The translations under genes and the position numbers were made by a program. Of a stretch of DNA of 64,000 nucleotides, positions 12,403-25,629 are shown piece by piece. Every line of letters starts with the position of its first letter. The first letter of the stretch is position 1. This DNA comes from Anarhynchus alexandrinus (lineage: Eukaryota > Chordata > Aves > Charadriiformes > Charadriidae). The notes under the pieces are model-generated. The model saw only the letters and a program-made list of their open reading frames with translations, made no database searches and had not been told where the DNA came from. Location: NCBI GenBank assembly GCA_008711295.1, contig VUYV01000036.1, positions 2,506,732-2,570,731 of the forward strand. The letters are read 5' to 3'.

Positions 12403-15400
12403 ATAGTGAAGGAACAAAGTTATACCCTCAGGGTTTTGGACCTGCTGTCTCAAGGCTGAACCTAGTATCTAATCAGTAAGGTCTCCTGGACAGCCTCCTT
12501 AATTCTTGTTTTCCTAGTGTAAAAAACAGGGACTCTGAGAAACGGACAGCTAGTAACTTAATTTCGGTGTGGTCATTTGGTTGCTTCTTGAATCAAGCAG
12601 CTTGAGATGCTTGAAAACAACTCAGTGTATCTCCCCCAGAGGATACATATACATCACATCTCTGATGTGTCTAAGCTCCCTTGGCCTCTGTCCAGGAACA
12701 TCCAGATTTCCTGACTCATGGCAATGTACCCTGTCTGGTTGTACTTCATTAGCAGCAGCTCAAAAATCAGAACAGTATTCTGCTGTTGCATAAGTTTTTC
12801 CAAGGAGTAAACAATAACACCCCGCCACAAGCTTTATTACATTTATCTTGGAATTCAAGATCCAGAAGAAGCAGACACTTATTATTTTCTTTAATGGCAA
12901 CTCAAAAAGACTGTAAGATGTTATTCTTTAATAAGTATTTTCAGGATAGCTTAGTACCTTATTAATTAAGTCTTCTGAAAAGGAAGAATAAATGCTACAG
13001 AAACTACTATAAGCCAATATTTTTTCTTCCAGCTGAGAAACATGGTTATGATTTTTTATTGTCATATCAATTTTGTTGTTATATCAGCACTTACGCACTA
13101 AAATGGTGAGGGTAAATTTAGGGATACAGAAGCTGAGAATAGTTAGAAGGGAAAATTGCATTTTATTAGAATAGTAACATACTGTTCAGTTAGTCCTATT
13201 TTAGATAGCGCTTCTTTACTTGCATCTCAAGCATTTGTTTAAAACATTTTAAAAGCAGTAGCATTATCAACTTGCTCAAAGCAGGTTCGGAAATAAACAG
13301 TCCATGACTATTAATGGGGTTCATTAAAAGAAAACTCTGTCTGACTCTAAATTCTATTTTGGAGCTACGATTGCTCCACTCCCCTGCTTGTGGCATGATG
13401 CAGCTGCTCTTTCTTTAATATTTTTGCTGACAGCTACAGCTGACAGATTACATTTCAGTTCACCCCAACATCAACCCTATCTCAAGGCTCCCTTACTTAG
13501 ACTGAAAATGCTGCCTTCATCGTGGCTTTACCTGCATCACAGTGCAACTATGTAACTACGGAATTACTCATACTGATGACTTGTAATAAAGCACATATAG
13601 ATGGTGATGCATGAAAAAATAGTTTCAGGAAGCAAAGCCCAAAGACCAGAGAACCTGAGTGGGGTCAGTGAGAAGGGGGTACAGGAATAAAGTAACCAGT
13701 ATTTTACAACAGTCAGTCTCTAAAAGGCTAGAACTCTAAAAGTTAAGAGTTTTCTTTGTATGAAATACCAGAGGAGGCAGGAGTTTTCTATGGGAACACA
13801 TAAGCAAAGTGTCAGAGGATTTCACAGCCTCGGGAGCAGGCACAGCTCCAGCCTGGGCGAGGGTGGCAGGCAGGAATAGGGTTGCAGTCGGATCATGAGT
13901 TGGGGAAGCGCATCAGCCACCCCACGGTTGCTACTGGCACAGCAACAGCTCCTCTTTTTTCCCTTACTTCATCTCCCACACTCTAAGAAAATGGGCCCCT
14001 GAATCTGGGAATAAAAAATATATTGCATATGTAGCTATGCAATATGTCCATTGATATTTTTTAACATTACATTATTAGTCACCTTATATCTTTCTTATTG
14101 TAGTTTTAGTTATATTTGTTATCATAGTCAATATAAAAAATATTTTATCCATCTTAATGTATAAACCCCTAGCAAACAAGCTGATTGCGTGGTTCATAAA
14201 AGTTTTCATGTAATCATCAATCACTCAGTAATACTGTGGTGGTTCACCCACAAAAGAAACTTTTCACAAATGGTTTCCTCCCAGACAGAAAACAAGAACT
14301 ATTACAGTGCTCCCAGTTCTGCCCCTGAACCTCTGAAGCTGTAAAAGAGGAGAAGAAGGTTTCAGAAGTATCCAGCATGTAAGAGAGGGACCCAAAGAGA
14401 AAAGTGGGAAGGAGGCATTGCTCAGTTAGTCCTTCAAAGGAGTTCCCAGGAAAATAATTTATGATTAAGACTGTGCATATATCTGTACTTTTTTGACTGA
14501 CATCTGAATCTAAAAAATAAAAGCAAATAAATGCTTTGCTATGTTTTGTTAGGATTTGCAGTGAGGCACATTAGATTTTGTTTGGATTAAACATTTTACC
14601 AGACTGCAAAATGCTGGTTTTGTTATGGGGCTCTTCTAGCAAAATTTAAAGAACAGGAAGGCAAGTGAGAGGTTGGAACCATGAAAAAAACCAAATTAAC
14701 CCAGAAAGGAAAAGGTTAGAATACTTCATTGCTACAATATAGGGATAAAAACACAGTCTTCCACCTCCCAGAAAAATACTTTAAATACAAGGTATTCTGA
14801 GATAACTGCTTCACCCTTCACAGAAAAAATAAAAACAAAACGTCTACTTTGTATGAAATACTTAAATATTCACTGGAGCAAGAGCTGACGCTTGGGAAGA
14901 CTCGAAGCTACATGCAAAGTCGTAGAGTTGTCCTTACTTTCTGTGACCCAAAACTCACTCATTTGTATTCAAATACAAATTTTGAATCATGCAAACAATT
15001 TGAACAACAGTTTCTTTCTGTATAGTAAGAACTTAAAACACTACTTTGCCAGGGACTTGGGACATGGGGAATAAGAGGGCAGAGAAACCCTTTTCTCATC
15101 TTTTTTCTGCTTTACTCTGATAGTACCACTGACTTCTTGTGATGTTAATGTGAGGAAAGAAAGATCGGAAATACCAAAAGGAACTGTTTCTGCAGTTTGT
15201 ACATTCCATTTTAATTTTTTGTTTCTCTGAAACTTTATACTGAATTTGACCCAAATCTGCTTCAGAGTACTCAAACCCATGCTTTTAGGTGGGATGAGTT
15301 GTTTATTAGAAGACACTGCCAAGCATAATTTCAGCTTCAGGCTCTAATCAGACTGTTCTGCTTCCAGTCCCCCTGTGGTGGGAAACCTCAAGGGGCAAAG

Positions 15401-17199
15401 CCTTGGCAGTAGGATGCATGCGTAGCTGTAGCACCAGGGGCTAGGTGAGAAAAGCACATCCTTGAGCCTTTAGAGATCGTGTGCAGATATCCCAGCCCTT
15501 CTCTCAGCCAAGGAACTGATTTAGTGCTGGAGAATATTGCCATTAACCTCATATTCCCATTTCTCTCCATAGAAAGAACCTAAGCAGGCACAAAACTATC
15601 ATTAAAAAAAAATAATCTACCAGTACAAATAAATAATATGGTGTCACTGTACTATGAAGAAAGCAACGAGCCTAGTTTTTCTGTGAGTCCAGTGATGATA
15701 CTAGATTATGTAGCAGTTGACAGTTTAAGAAATACCTAGTGTAAGTGCTGTTGTATTTTAATTTTGGTTTATTTTGTCTTCTTTGGTACAACTCTCCTTC
15801 CACAGGCTGCTCACAGACAGCAAAAACTTTGCAGTTCTGTCATGCAGTTCAATGGAATCATTTGGATTCTAACTCTGAGGAGAAGCATTTCATCTGTGTA
15901 ACCCCTAAAATCAAAACAGTTTCTTTATGGAAACAAGCCTGCCTTAAACAGCTTGCATTAAAACTCCATTGTAGTTAATAGGTCAGAATTCCCAAGGACC
16001 TCGCAGAAAAGTCTGGCAGAGTGTCAGAGAGGTTAATCTCAAAAATGCTGTCATAGAGCGTTGCAGGCAGGAAAAAATAAATTGCAGACATTATGTTACT
16101 TTTATATATTTTCAGAGTGCTGCCAAAATAGGTCATTTGCAGATCAAATAAAGGAAAAAATTTAGCAAGTTTGGGTGAAACCATTATAAGGAATATTTAT
16201 AAATTTCTTAGGGCATCTTTGAGAATGTGCTGTGTATGTCAGCTCACTGGTCATGACTATATCCTTTTTTCATGTACTCTCTAAGAAAACGTGAAATCCA
16301 CTGAGAATAAGATAGTGAAAGTCAGAACAGATACTACTTCTGATGTTTCAGTTACAACCAAAAATATATGGAAAATATGATTTACCTTAATAAAACCTCT
16401 GTCTTTAGCATCTTTAAAAATGCTTCTTTTTGAACATGGAACGGAGGGAATGGATTTGTTGATAAGCAGTCTTATCAACATAGATAGGTACTCAATCTCA
16501 TCTGTTTAATCTAGAAACAGAACTAGTTGGTCTAAGTCAACTGTTTCAGTTGCTTCCTCTTAAATATTCATTCTGAGTCCTTCCTAAAAGTAATGAGAAA
16601 ACTGGGAAAAATCAGGATGTTCCATGCAGATACTTCTGTGAGGCTGGCACAGATTTCTCTGATCTAGAAAATAAACTGAAAATCTGCTAAGAGAGGTGTT
16701 TGAAGGACTTCTGTTAGTCTCAGGTTTTGTCATTGTGTCAGCAAAAATATGGCTAATCAACTCAGAATTAGCAATAGATGAAAATTGGAAGTATAAATGT
16801 GACCAGATATTAAATATGATATTAAAAGTTTAGGTATGCCAATTAACTTGCAAATGCTGGGACATAGTAGAGAAGATATACTACAGAGCAAGCTGATAAC
16901 AAGACCTCTGTCTAATTTGCCTGACATTTTTCATTAAGAAGTCTAGTCTTGCATGAAACCCAGTTGTTTACAGCTTTGCCAAACTTTAGTTGTTCAGGCT
17001 GGATGTCTGGCTGCGTCTGAATTGGTTTTGGAAGTTTCAACTAGAATGCTTTGAGCATTTCCAAGAATGAGATGAGAGAAAATTGTTGTTTTGCCCATGT
17101 GAAAACAATACCATAACCATTTTGCTGAAGAGCTTTAATGTCTCCATGTTCCAGAGTGATCTATTGAAATTCAGCCAGGAAGCTGCTCTGTGGTAGCGA

Positions 17200-18500
17200 A
17201 TTGAGTTTTGCCATCCTGTGAAAATTACGCCAGGCTAAGAGCCACTGAAAAAAGGACACCAAGGACATCTGCTAGAGATTTGTGGCTGACTTCTCAGAAT
17301 AGCCCACATATGCTGATGCTGGCCCAGTTCCTCACATCTCACCTGTCCCAGCTGGCTTATGCACATACCATTTCCAGAGACCACCTCTGTCTCAGGGTTA
17401 CAGGGCTAAGCAATACTCTTCCCACAGTTACCTCTGCATCTGATGCTACTGCACTACAGCACAAGAACTGAGGTGAAGGATCTTGGTTCTTCTGTTTGGC
17501 CAATACTTTCTCAGCAGAGCCTGTGCCACGGTGGGAAAAAATGTGTGGACAGCATGATTGCCCTTGCTGATAGGGAAGGACACTGGGAGGGAATAGCACT
17601 GTGACAAGCCCTTTGTACCTGTCAGTCAGGATCTCTTTGCCAGTGATAGGTATTGTCCATCACCTTTGCCATGGGATGGAAGCACTATCTTCGGGAAGGC
17701 AAAGGATAATCAGCAATCACACTGACACTTTGCCAGTGTAAACATGCTTTTATTAGTAATTTATCTGGATCTTCAGTTGACTCATTTGGAATCAAAATTG
17801 TCTCAGTTCATGTCTCTCTGTGGTCTGAGCTTTGTGTCATTGCTCTGTTTGGCATTCACCATTGCCTGCCAGGCTGAGCTGGACTTCTCTCTGGGTGCCA
17901 GCGTCCTCCTCGGCTGACCTTCCAGCTGTGAGCTTTGGAAGTGATTGTCTCCGATCCCTTGCTAACAGCTGCAAGAGCACAGAGTCCAACATCACCCATC
18001 TGCATGGCACCCTACTTCCATGCAAAGCTGTCTTCTCAGTTCTTCCCTTTGGATTTGGCCACAGGCAATTTTTGAGGCAATTTGCTCAACCTGCTCTACT
18101 TTTGTAGAAACAGTTATGGCAGCTGCTGTTCCCATATTTTTACCATGCTCGCTGTTCCTCTTTGCTGCACTCGCCCTCAGGAATTCACTCCATCTGACCG
18201 TGCCATCTGTCAGAATGCTTCTCATTTGCGTGCCCTCTTGTCAAAAATCAGGGCTTTGCAGTTCTGCTGTGGTTTTGTAGAGCAACAATACATGTTTCCA
18301 TTTCTCACAGTTTTATCCTTGTTTGAAAGCAATGTGATAACAGCTATACAGAAACTGTTAAGAATTTATGGATGACATGTTGGCTATGTCTGCTATCAGG
18401 AAATTAGACGATGATGATGCCAATTCTCTGACCCTCAGTCCAATTGTCACTGGCTGGTCATGCCTACGTTATTAAACTTCCTCAGCCTTCAAAACAGGTT
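17200..18500. other. Cluster of medium open frames on both strands; possible old repeat, unidentified
   Basis: This stretch is somewhat GC-richer than its surroundings and holds open frames of 60-97 codons on both strands: 17208-17471, 17832-18107, 18020-18280 and 18082-18375 plus, and 17357-17599, 17837-18025 and 17992-18225 minus. The minus frame 17992-18225 has a plausible amphipathic stretch (VEQVEQIASKI, then REELRRQL), which might be a decayed retroelement or gene fragment. I recognise no family, start, splice signal or terminal repeat. Chance is the default reading. Confidence 0.25.
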
Positions 18501-20234
18501 GGCTACATCCAGGCTGCCAGCCCCTGGCTAGGCTGGTCCCCAGCAAGGGCTAATTCCTGAACCATTCCAGGAAGACCACTGGTTACTCTGTGCCAAAATT
18601 TTGACCAAGCCTTGGCACTGTTTAACCTACTAGTTTAGATGTAATCCTCATGTCATACTCATCTGAACACATCAAATGCCTGGGATCATCTGAACAATCA
18701 CATAAAACCCGTTCTGCATTATAAAGACATATTTTATTGTTATTGAATCAGACTTCTCTAAGATTACAGATAGAGTGACTGCTTTCCAAGAATATTTTGA
18801 ACTTCCAACACTGGAAAATTCTAGCATTGGAAAAAATTTTGTGACACATGTTTAAACTGATTTTTTAGTTGGTTCCTGAGGCATTATTTTAGTATCTCCT
18901 CTGCATGCATCTTTGCTTTCTACTGCTCTGCTTCAAATGTCTGTTTCCTTGTTCTCCTTTCATTAGATGAGTTTAAAAAAAAAAACCCAAACAATTTTAA
19001 TTAAGCTTGGGGACCAATGTTTCCACCTGAACTATTGTAATTAATAAGCATAGCAGATGATACTTTGGTCAGATGAGTCAAAGCTAGTAACACTTCATTG
19101 GGTCTTTTTAGTTCCTAGTGGACAAACAGTGCTTAGAGCTACAGGCACAATTGTGCACAGGATTTCACAGGACTATCTCCTTTTCAAAAGAAAACATGCA
19201 AGCAGGGAAAAAAATGCCATCAAAAAAAGCTTATTTTAACCATATGTGGTTTTGGAGGACTGTCTTTTATTGAACAGGAGTTCAATGAGTTACATAAAAA
19301 ACTCATACAGGCAATTCTAAGTCCTGTCAGAGAAGAGAATAATAAGAATTTATTGATGCATCAACAGCTAACCTGTAAACGGACAACAAACCAGCCAGAA
19401 ACTCAAATAACCACTTTGAACCTTTGGCTTCAGCATAATGGAGCACTCAACTTTTAGGTAGTGGGAACGGCAGGCTACGCATGGCTTTCTACACTGTTCC
19501 ATGAGGAAGTAGAGCATTGGGGTTTGCAGCAACTTGCAAGGATTTGATGCCAGCTGAATACCTTTGCCTTCCTCTCCTGTGAAAGGACAGTGGCGGTACC
19601 TTAAAGTCCCAGGAGTTGTTCTCCCTGTTAGTGAAGCAGAACCTCAGAGGCAACTCCGTCCTAAAATGATAGCATGAAGTAAAAAAGACCACCCCTCTTC
19701 TTGCACAAGTTTCCAATGCCCCATGTACAATACATATTTTGTTAAAATTAGAATTGAATATATCACAATTTTAAAGCAAACCAAAAAGACTTTTATTTGC
19801 CAACATCCTCACTCAAATCCTTCTCCAAGAGCTGATGAAATCATCTGACATAAAGCAGAGCAGAGGCTGCATTCTTTAGAGAGCTTTGAGTGATGCATAT
19901 TTTACCAACTCAGCCATGAGAAAGGGATTCTTGAACAAAACGGCTAAGCAAAAGAAGAGCACTTAAAAAATATGCTTATGTGGAATTTTAGCTGTGACAT
20001 GCACCGTGAACATTGCTAATGATTTCAGATATCAGACTATTCTGCAATTAAGCAGCAATTCAATACACTTTTAAATTGTAGTCTGAAAACACAATTTATG
20101 ATTCTGGTACTTTTATCTTAAATATCTTTCTGGCTTAAAAAAAAATTAGGATACAGATTGTTTAAAAACTTACAACTCCAGCCCTAATTCAGCTGAAGTT
20201 TCTGAAGAACAACAGTTACATCAATAAACATAAA
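18500..20234. other. Non-coding; nothing recognised
   Basis: AT-rich sequence with open frames of 75 codons or fewer. I recognise no repeat, RNA gene or regulatory element before the CR1 insertion that starts near 20235. Confidence 0.5.
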
Positions 20235-21201
20235 TCATAGAGTCATTGAAGCATAGAACCATAGAATGATTTGGGTTGGAAGGGACCTTAAAGATCATCT
20301 AGTTCCAACCCCCCTGCCATAGTCAGGGACACCTTCCACTAGACCAGGTTACTCAAAGCCCCATCCAGCCTGGCCTTGAACACTTCCAGGGCAGGGGCAT
20401 CCACAACTTCTCTGGGCAACATGTTCCAGTGTCTCACCACCATCACTGTAAAAAAATGTCTTCATAATAGCTAATCTAAATCTACCCTCTTTCAGTTTAA
20501 AACTCTTGGTTCTCGTCCTATCACTACACTCCCTGATAGAGTCCCTCCCCATCTTTCCTGTAGGCCCCCTTTAAGTACTGAAAGGCTGCTGTAAGGTCTC
20601 CTGGAGCCTTCTCTTCTCCAGGCTGAACAACCCCAACTCTCTCAGCCTGTCTTCATAAGAGAGGTGCTCCAGCCCTCGGATCATCTTTGTGGCCCTCCTC
20701 TGGACCTGCTCCAACAGGTCCATGTCCTTCTTATGTTGGGGGCCCCAGAGCTGAATGCAGTACTCCAAGTGAGGTCTCACGAGAGCAGAGTAGAAGGGCA
20801 GAATCACCCGCTTGACCTGCTGGCCACACTTCTTTTGATGCAGCCCAGGATACGGTTGGCTTTCTGGGCAGTGAGTGCACATTGCTGGCTCATGTTGAGC
20901 TTCTCATCAACCAACCCCCCCAAGTCCTTCTCCACAGAGCTGCTCTCAATCCATCCTCTACCCAGCCTGTATTTGTGCTTGGGATTGCCCTGACCCACAT
21001 GCAGGACCTTGCGCTTGGCCTTGTTGAACCTCATGAGATTCGCATGGGCCCACTTCTCAAGCCTGTCCAGGTCCCTCTGAATGGCATCTGTTCCCTCCAG
21101 CATGTTGACCACACAACTTGGTGTTGTCAGCCAACTTGCTGCGGGTGCACTCAATCCCACTGTCCATGTTGCCAACAAAGATGTTAAACAGCACTGGTCT
21201 C
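20235..21201 (-). mobile_element. CR1 LINE, 5'-truncated, minus strand
   Basis: This is an avian CR1 non-LTR retrotransposon copy. Its 3' end lies at the low coordinate, where the plus strand reads CATAGAATGATTTGGGTTGG and then GGGACCTTAAAGATCATC, the usual CR1 3' UTR in reverse. Upstream (higher coordinates) is the C-terminal part of ORF2 reverse transcriptase. The minus frame 20804-21178 contains [21 protein letters not shown] and [11 protein letters not shown]. The minus frame 20571-20882 contains [29 protein letters not shown] and [11 protein letters not shown]. The two frames differ, so at least one frameshift separates them near 20815, and the second frame ends early near 20600. The 5' end stops abruptly near 21201, which is typical 5' truncation, and only about 1 kb of a 4.5-kb element remains. 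It cannot encode a full enzyme. Confidence 0.96.
20571..21178 (-). pseudogene. CR1 ORF2 (reverse transcriptase C-terminal) fragment, frameshifted
   Basis: Two overlapping minus-strand frames together cover the last part of the CR1 ORF2 protein. The upstream one carries the RT-distal segment with [19 protein letters not shown]. The other carries [20 protein letters not shown] and the [11 protein letters not shown] segment. A frameshift lies around 20805-20825, and the usual end of the ORF is lost to a second disruption near 20600. The catalytic YxDD region of the RT lies further 5' and was never included in this truncated copy. Confidence 0.9.
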
Positions 21202-24200
21202 TAAATATATGTAAGATTCAGATCATTGCTATCAAGATAGTCACCTTTAATTTTAGGTGCTTGAGGCATTACCAAAAGCTTAAAAGTATTACTGAAAAGA
21301 GCGCTGTGACATCTGAGCCATGGCATGCAACTCATTCACATGCCCAGTAACAAACAGTATGCTCTGCCCTTCTTTCTGTCCACCGGAACCTTTGATTTTG
21401 GATTTAAGGGTGTGGCATGTGCTTTTGAGATAACATTTTGCAGTTCCCTGCTGCTCTGTTCTTGTTTTCAAGCCCATTAAATACTGTTTTGCAAGAACAG
21501 CTTTCCCATTTGAACTGCTCAGTAATGACAACAAATTTTTGTGGTTTAAGACTAACATAAGCCAGTTCCAGAGCACCTGCCGGGAGGCACTACGACTTTT
21601 GTGTACTTCAGCTGAGGATAGTTAGGTTATGGTGTTGCAGGGTATGAACTACATTTTTTCTTCTAAAAATAGAAATCTTTTGCATTCATACAATAAGGGA
21701 AACATAACATTTACATTCAAAACAATTCAATAAAAGCATCCCCCATGAGATAACAATACATTTTTCATGTCAGAACTATCGTTGGATAAAGAAGCCTGCT
21801 TTCAAGGGCCACAGCCAAGCTACAGTAATTTAAAATAGCTGAGCATCAAGTCCTTCAGTTTTAGGTCCATGTGCAATCAAACAAAAAGAGGCAAGTTTAC
21901 TAAATCAGTAGTAAGCCACTGACTAGTTTTCCCAAGGTGAGGTTTAAGCCTTGGGCTCTCTGTGCCAACCCCTGCAATTCAGTCAGCTGCAGGGAACTCC
22001 ACAGCATAATTTGTGGCAGCTGGGGTCTGCGTGTGTGCTCTGCTCTGGGAAACCAAACAAACCAACCAACACACAAACCAGCAGCCAAAAGCAGATAGCC
22101 AGGGAGAGCAAGTGCAGGGCAAGGATGTGAAACTTCCCCTGAGCACTGTCCCTGCCTCCAGCTATTTTCAATTTAAGACATTGCCTGAAACTGATGTGGT
22201 TTATCTGGTTAGCAACCATAAGTGTGTATTTCTTCCAAGTATTTCTACTGTCTCCCTCCAAGCTATGTTAACTTCTGCATCCATGGACAAGGCGTTCTGC
22301 AGCTCTGCTGTTCAGTGTGTGAATAACCACCCCATTCTGTTTGTCCGTGGAGACTGCTTCAAAGCCCATGTAGAGCAAAAATAACCAGCCAGAGAGAGCA
22401 GGTGCCAGGACATGACAGAAGCATAGACCTACTAGAACTAGAACTACAGTTCTACTAGAACTGTATGGATTTGAGAGATGTGGAAGTCACCCACCTTCCT
22501 GGCTTCCTTCCCTGACACCGCCAAGATGGGAGGCAGTCAACTCCAGAGCCCTGCGGAGCCCAGCTCCCCGAGCTGTGGACGAGCAAGAAAGGGTGAAGGC
22601 AAACACTCTCTGGCTGCCATGATGCACAGAAATGATCTGATAACTCCGGGAGATTCTTGAGAACAGGTTTGCCTCTCACAGCTGAAGAATAATAAACCTG
22701 CACAGGAAGTTCTTGTCCAGGGATCTAGATCTAGAATTAGCGCCATAAACTTTCTGACCACCCTGAGACTGTTTCCCCATAATATTTCAGAGGAGCACAG
22801 AAACCAGCAGTCCTTAGGGAGGCTCTGCTGTACTTGTACCAGTCATAACGGAGACTTAAAACCTACACTGCTGGAGATTCCTTAGTGAAGCCATGTCTTG
22901 TATCTGATAAACAAACCTGAATGAAATAATGTGGCGCATAAGGATTTTCTCAGGCACCTTTCAGGGCCCCGATGCTTCTTTGTAGACTCACTTCTGAAAT
23001 AAGTTCATGATCTTTGGTTTGTCAGTGTTCGGCAGCTCTGTGTAGGATCTGCATGCAAGATACCATGGTGCTTTTGTTATGTGAATAAGCATCTGTTAGG
23101 AATCCCACCACAACCACTAATTTATTCCATATAAACAGCAGAGAAGTCATGAGAAAATACAGGCTCTGGTTTACTACCAACCTGGCCTACTGTCACACAA
23201 GCTCATTTAAGTGCTGTGTTTTGATCAGCTCTTGCTGAGCATAGCAGCCATGCTTAATTTGTCTTGTCTAGATCAATGCACTGAGTAGTGACCACTTTCA
23301 CGGCACAAGGAGATGATTTAATTTATGGATTGGTGAAATCAGTTTATTTACACAGCAAAGCACCAATTAAGCATTGATTAAAAAAAAAAAGGCAGAAAAT
23401 GCCTAACCACTTTGGTTTTTTACATGAGCCTTTAAGAATAACCTGCAAATTTTCAACTGAAGATTAGCATAATTCAACATGTTACTGTTTTAGAACTACA
23501 TTGCTATATTTACTATAAAATGGTGGAAAAGAGATTGGACATCATGCTTTAAATTATAAGGTGACACAGTGATTTATGTTACTTATAATGTGGGAGGAAG
23601 AAGTTAAGAATTAGCAGTCTGATGGCAAATAAATCTTGACAAATCAAAGAAGTACTTTTTGAAAAAAATTTGAATTACTGATGTGTAAATTCAGAATCTA
23701 GTGTCAGAAAGTATAAATTCAGCATATAGCTTTTCTTTTGAATATGGATGAAGTTTTCTCTTAAAAATAGTGAGGACATTTCCCCCCATGTATGAAAAAA
23801 TATTTCATAACATCAGCCTGATGAAAACTCATCAGTCTCCATCTATTCATGACCAATTTGAAGAGTCCAGACCACATGGACAGTTTCTGTTCAAATCGAG
23901 GACTACTTTTGCTTGCGACAAAAGTAGCAGTTTAAGGAGGAAATGAGACTGGTTTGATTTATATACATAACGTGGACTGCTGAGGTAAATCAGGAACTTG
24001 AAAAATGCATTTCTCTTCTGATTGAATCCTTAAAAATATATGAGAATAAAAACAGAGGCTATGATGAAAATGACTAGCATGTCAGTCAAAAGTGAAATTG
24101 TGATTGCTTAGTTGAGAGAAAAAAGTGTAAAGGAGGCATGAAGGAAGGATGTTGAATAAGAAGAGCCTGGAGTAGATGGATGGATACTCCTTCATAATGC

Positions 24201-25625
24201 ATGAGTGAATGTATATATGGTAAAAGCAAAATGCAACAAAATTAAAATGAAAAAATACATGCAAAACTATGTAGACAAACACATATGCAAATGGGTACTC
24301 GATTTTCACTATGTTTGATTGAAACCAGAAGCTTAGAATGCTTTCAAAAGAATTTTTATATAAGGGAGGAAAAGATGTTAGAAGTTAATAATTCAGGTCC
24401 CAAGCCATCCATTAACTGATGACAATGGAGAGATGTTTTCCATTTGACTGGATCCTTTCTTCCTGAGCATCTAATGCTGAAATTAGCATTGTTCACAAGA
24501 AACCAGTGAGAGATTTTAAACTTCACTGGCTAAGAAAGCAAACTGCTTATAACAAAACCAGCAAAACTGATATAAGGTTTATGAAGCCACCTTAGGTGGG
24601 AGTTGAGTGAATCAAATTGAGATACTATTAATTACCATAAGATATAATCTTATAGTAATGTTTTGGGCATCTTCATAGTAAAACTTCCCTTCACTATGCT
24701 AGTACACTTTATATGAAGATAGCATGCTGGTATTGCTAACAGAATTTCAAATAGGAGCTATAGGAAAGTAAAAATATACATAGTTTCACCATGGCCATAA
24801 TTTCGTCCCATGTGTATGTCTATGTCTATGTGTGTGCATTTAGAAAGAAATACTTTTTGTGATTGTTTTTTATGTCAACATTTTACTGCTTTTGGTGAAA
24901 GTAGATTTTTTCTAAACTTTTTTTTTTTACCAAATAAGTTTTCTGCTTTGTAGAGGTTCATGGGGTTTTACTTCAAGCTTAGCATAAGCAATCTTTTAAG
25001 CATGAAAAAAATGAAGTTCTATAAAGTATCTCCAAAACCAGATGGCTCTGTTTTTAACAAAATGTCTTTCCTCTCACGTGTACAACCCATGCTATGACCA
25101 AAGTAAATGAGAAACAATCATAATTCTGTTCCTTTGGCTATATCTTTTGGATACCCTCCAACATAAAATGCATTAGCACAAAAATGTACTTGTCCTTAAT
25201 TAATTTATAGCTTAGAGCAGAATACCATAAATAACAGTTGAACTTCAGCTGCAAAGGTTTTAAAGTCATGGATAAAATATTGTATAAAATTTGTAATAAA
25301 ACTTAAACAGTGCTGGCAGACAAGTAGAACTAATTATCAATAATCTTAGGAATTTCGGTGATGGACAACTGAATGTAAAAGATGTTTATTTTGTAATACA
25401 TTTAGGTTCTATTGAATTTATTGTCTATGTTGGAGAGAAAATTATTTAAGTTTTACCACTACCCTGAACAAATACACTTACTAAACTGAACTATTTGGTT
25501 GGGAGTTTTCTTTTGGTTTATTTTGTTTTTAAATAGCCTGAAGCACATAAAGTATGCTGGCATATCTTGTCCTGAAGCATGCATGGTTGAAGGTTGCAGT
25601 ATCTGCATGATATTCTATAGCTTTA
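21202..25625. other. Non-coding; no feature beyond small repeats
   Basis: The open frame at 22013-22384 (123 codons, plus) begins in a low-complexity CAAAC-rich stretch and overlaps opposite-strand frames of similar size, so I treat it as chance. A small repeat cluster sits at 22429-22462. I recognise no exon or transposon in the rest. Confidence 0.5.
22429..22462. repeat. Short direct repeat (CTACTAGAACT x2) enclosing an inverted repeat
   Basis: CTACTAGAACT occurs at 22429-22439 and 22452-22462. Between them TAGAACT-AC-AGTTCTA forms a perfect 7-bp-arm palindrome. The arrangement suggests a small local duplication rather than a functional site. Confidence 0.75.
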
Positions 25626-25629
25626 TATG

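Larger units (their letters stand above)
4300..17200. other. Long non-coding stretch with simple repeats only
   Basis: I find no gene, exon or sizeable transposon here. The stretch holds homopolymer A or T tracts (5491, 7364, 8513, 10903), a TG/CATG tract near 5947, a short CTC repeat near 8415, an AT palindrome at 9220 and a T-rich tract at 12332. Open frames such as 10739-11176 (145 codons, plus) run through poly-A into lysine runs and overlap equally long opposite-strand frames, so they look like chance. Ancient repeats too diverged to see by eye may be present. Confidence 0.5.
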
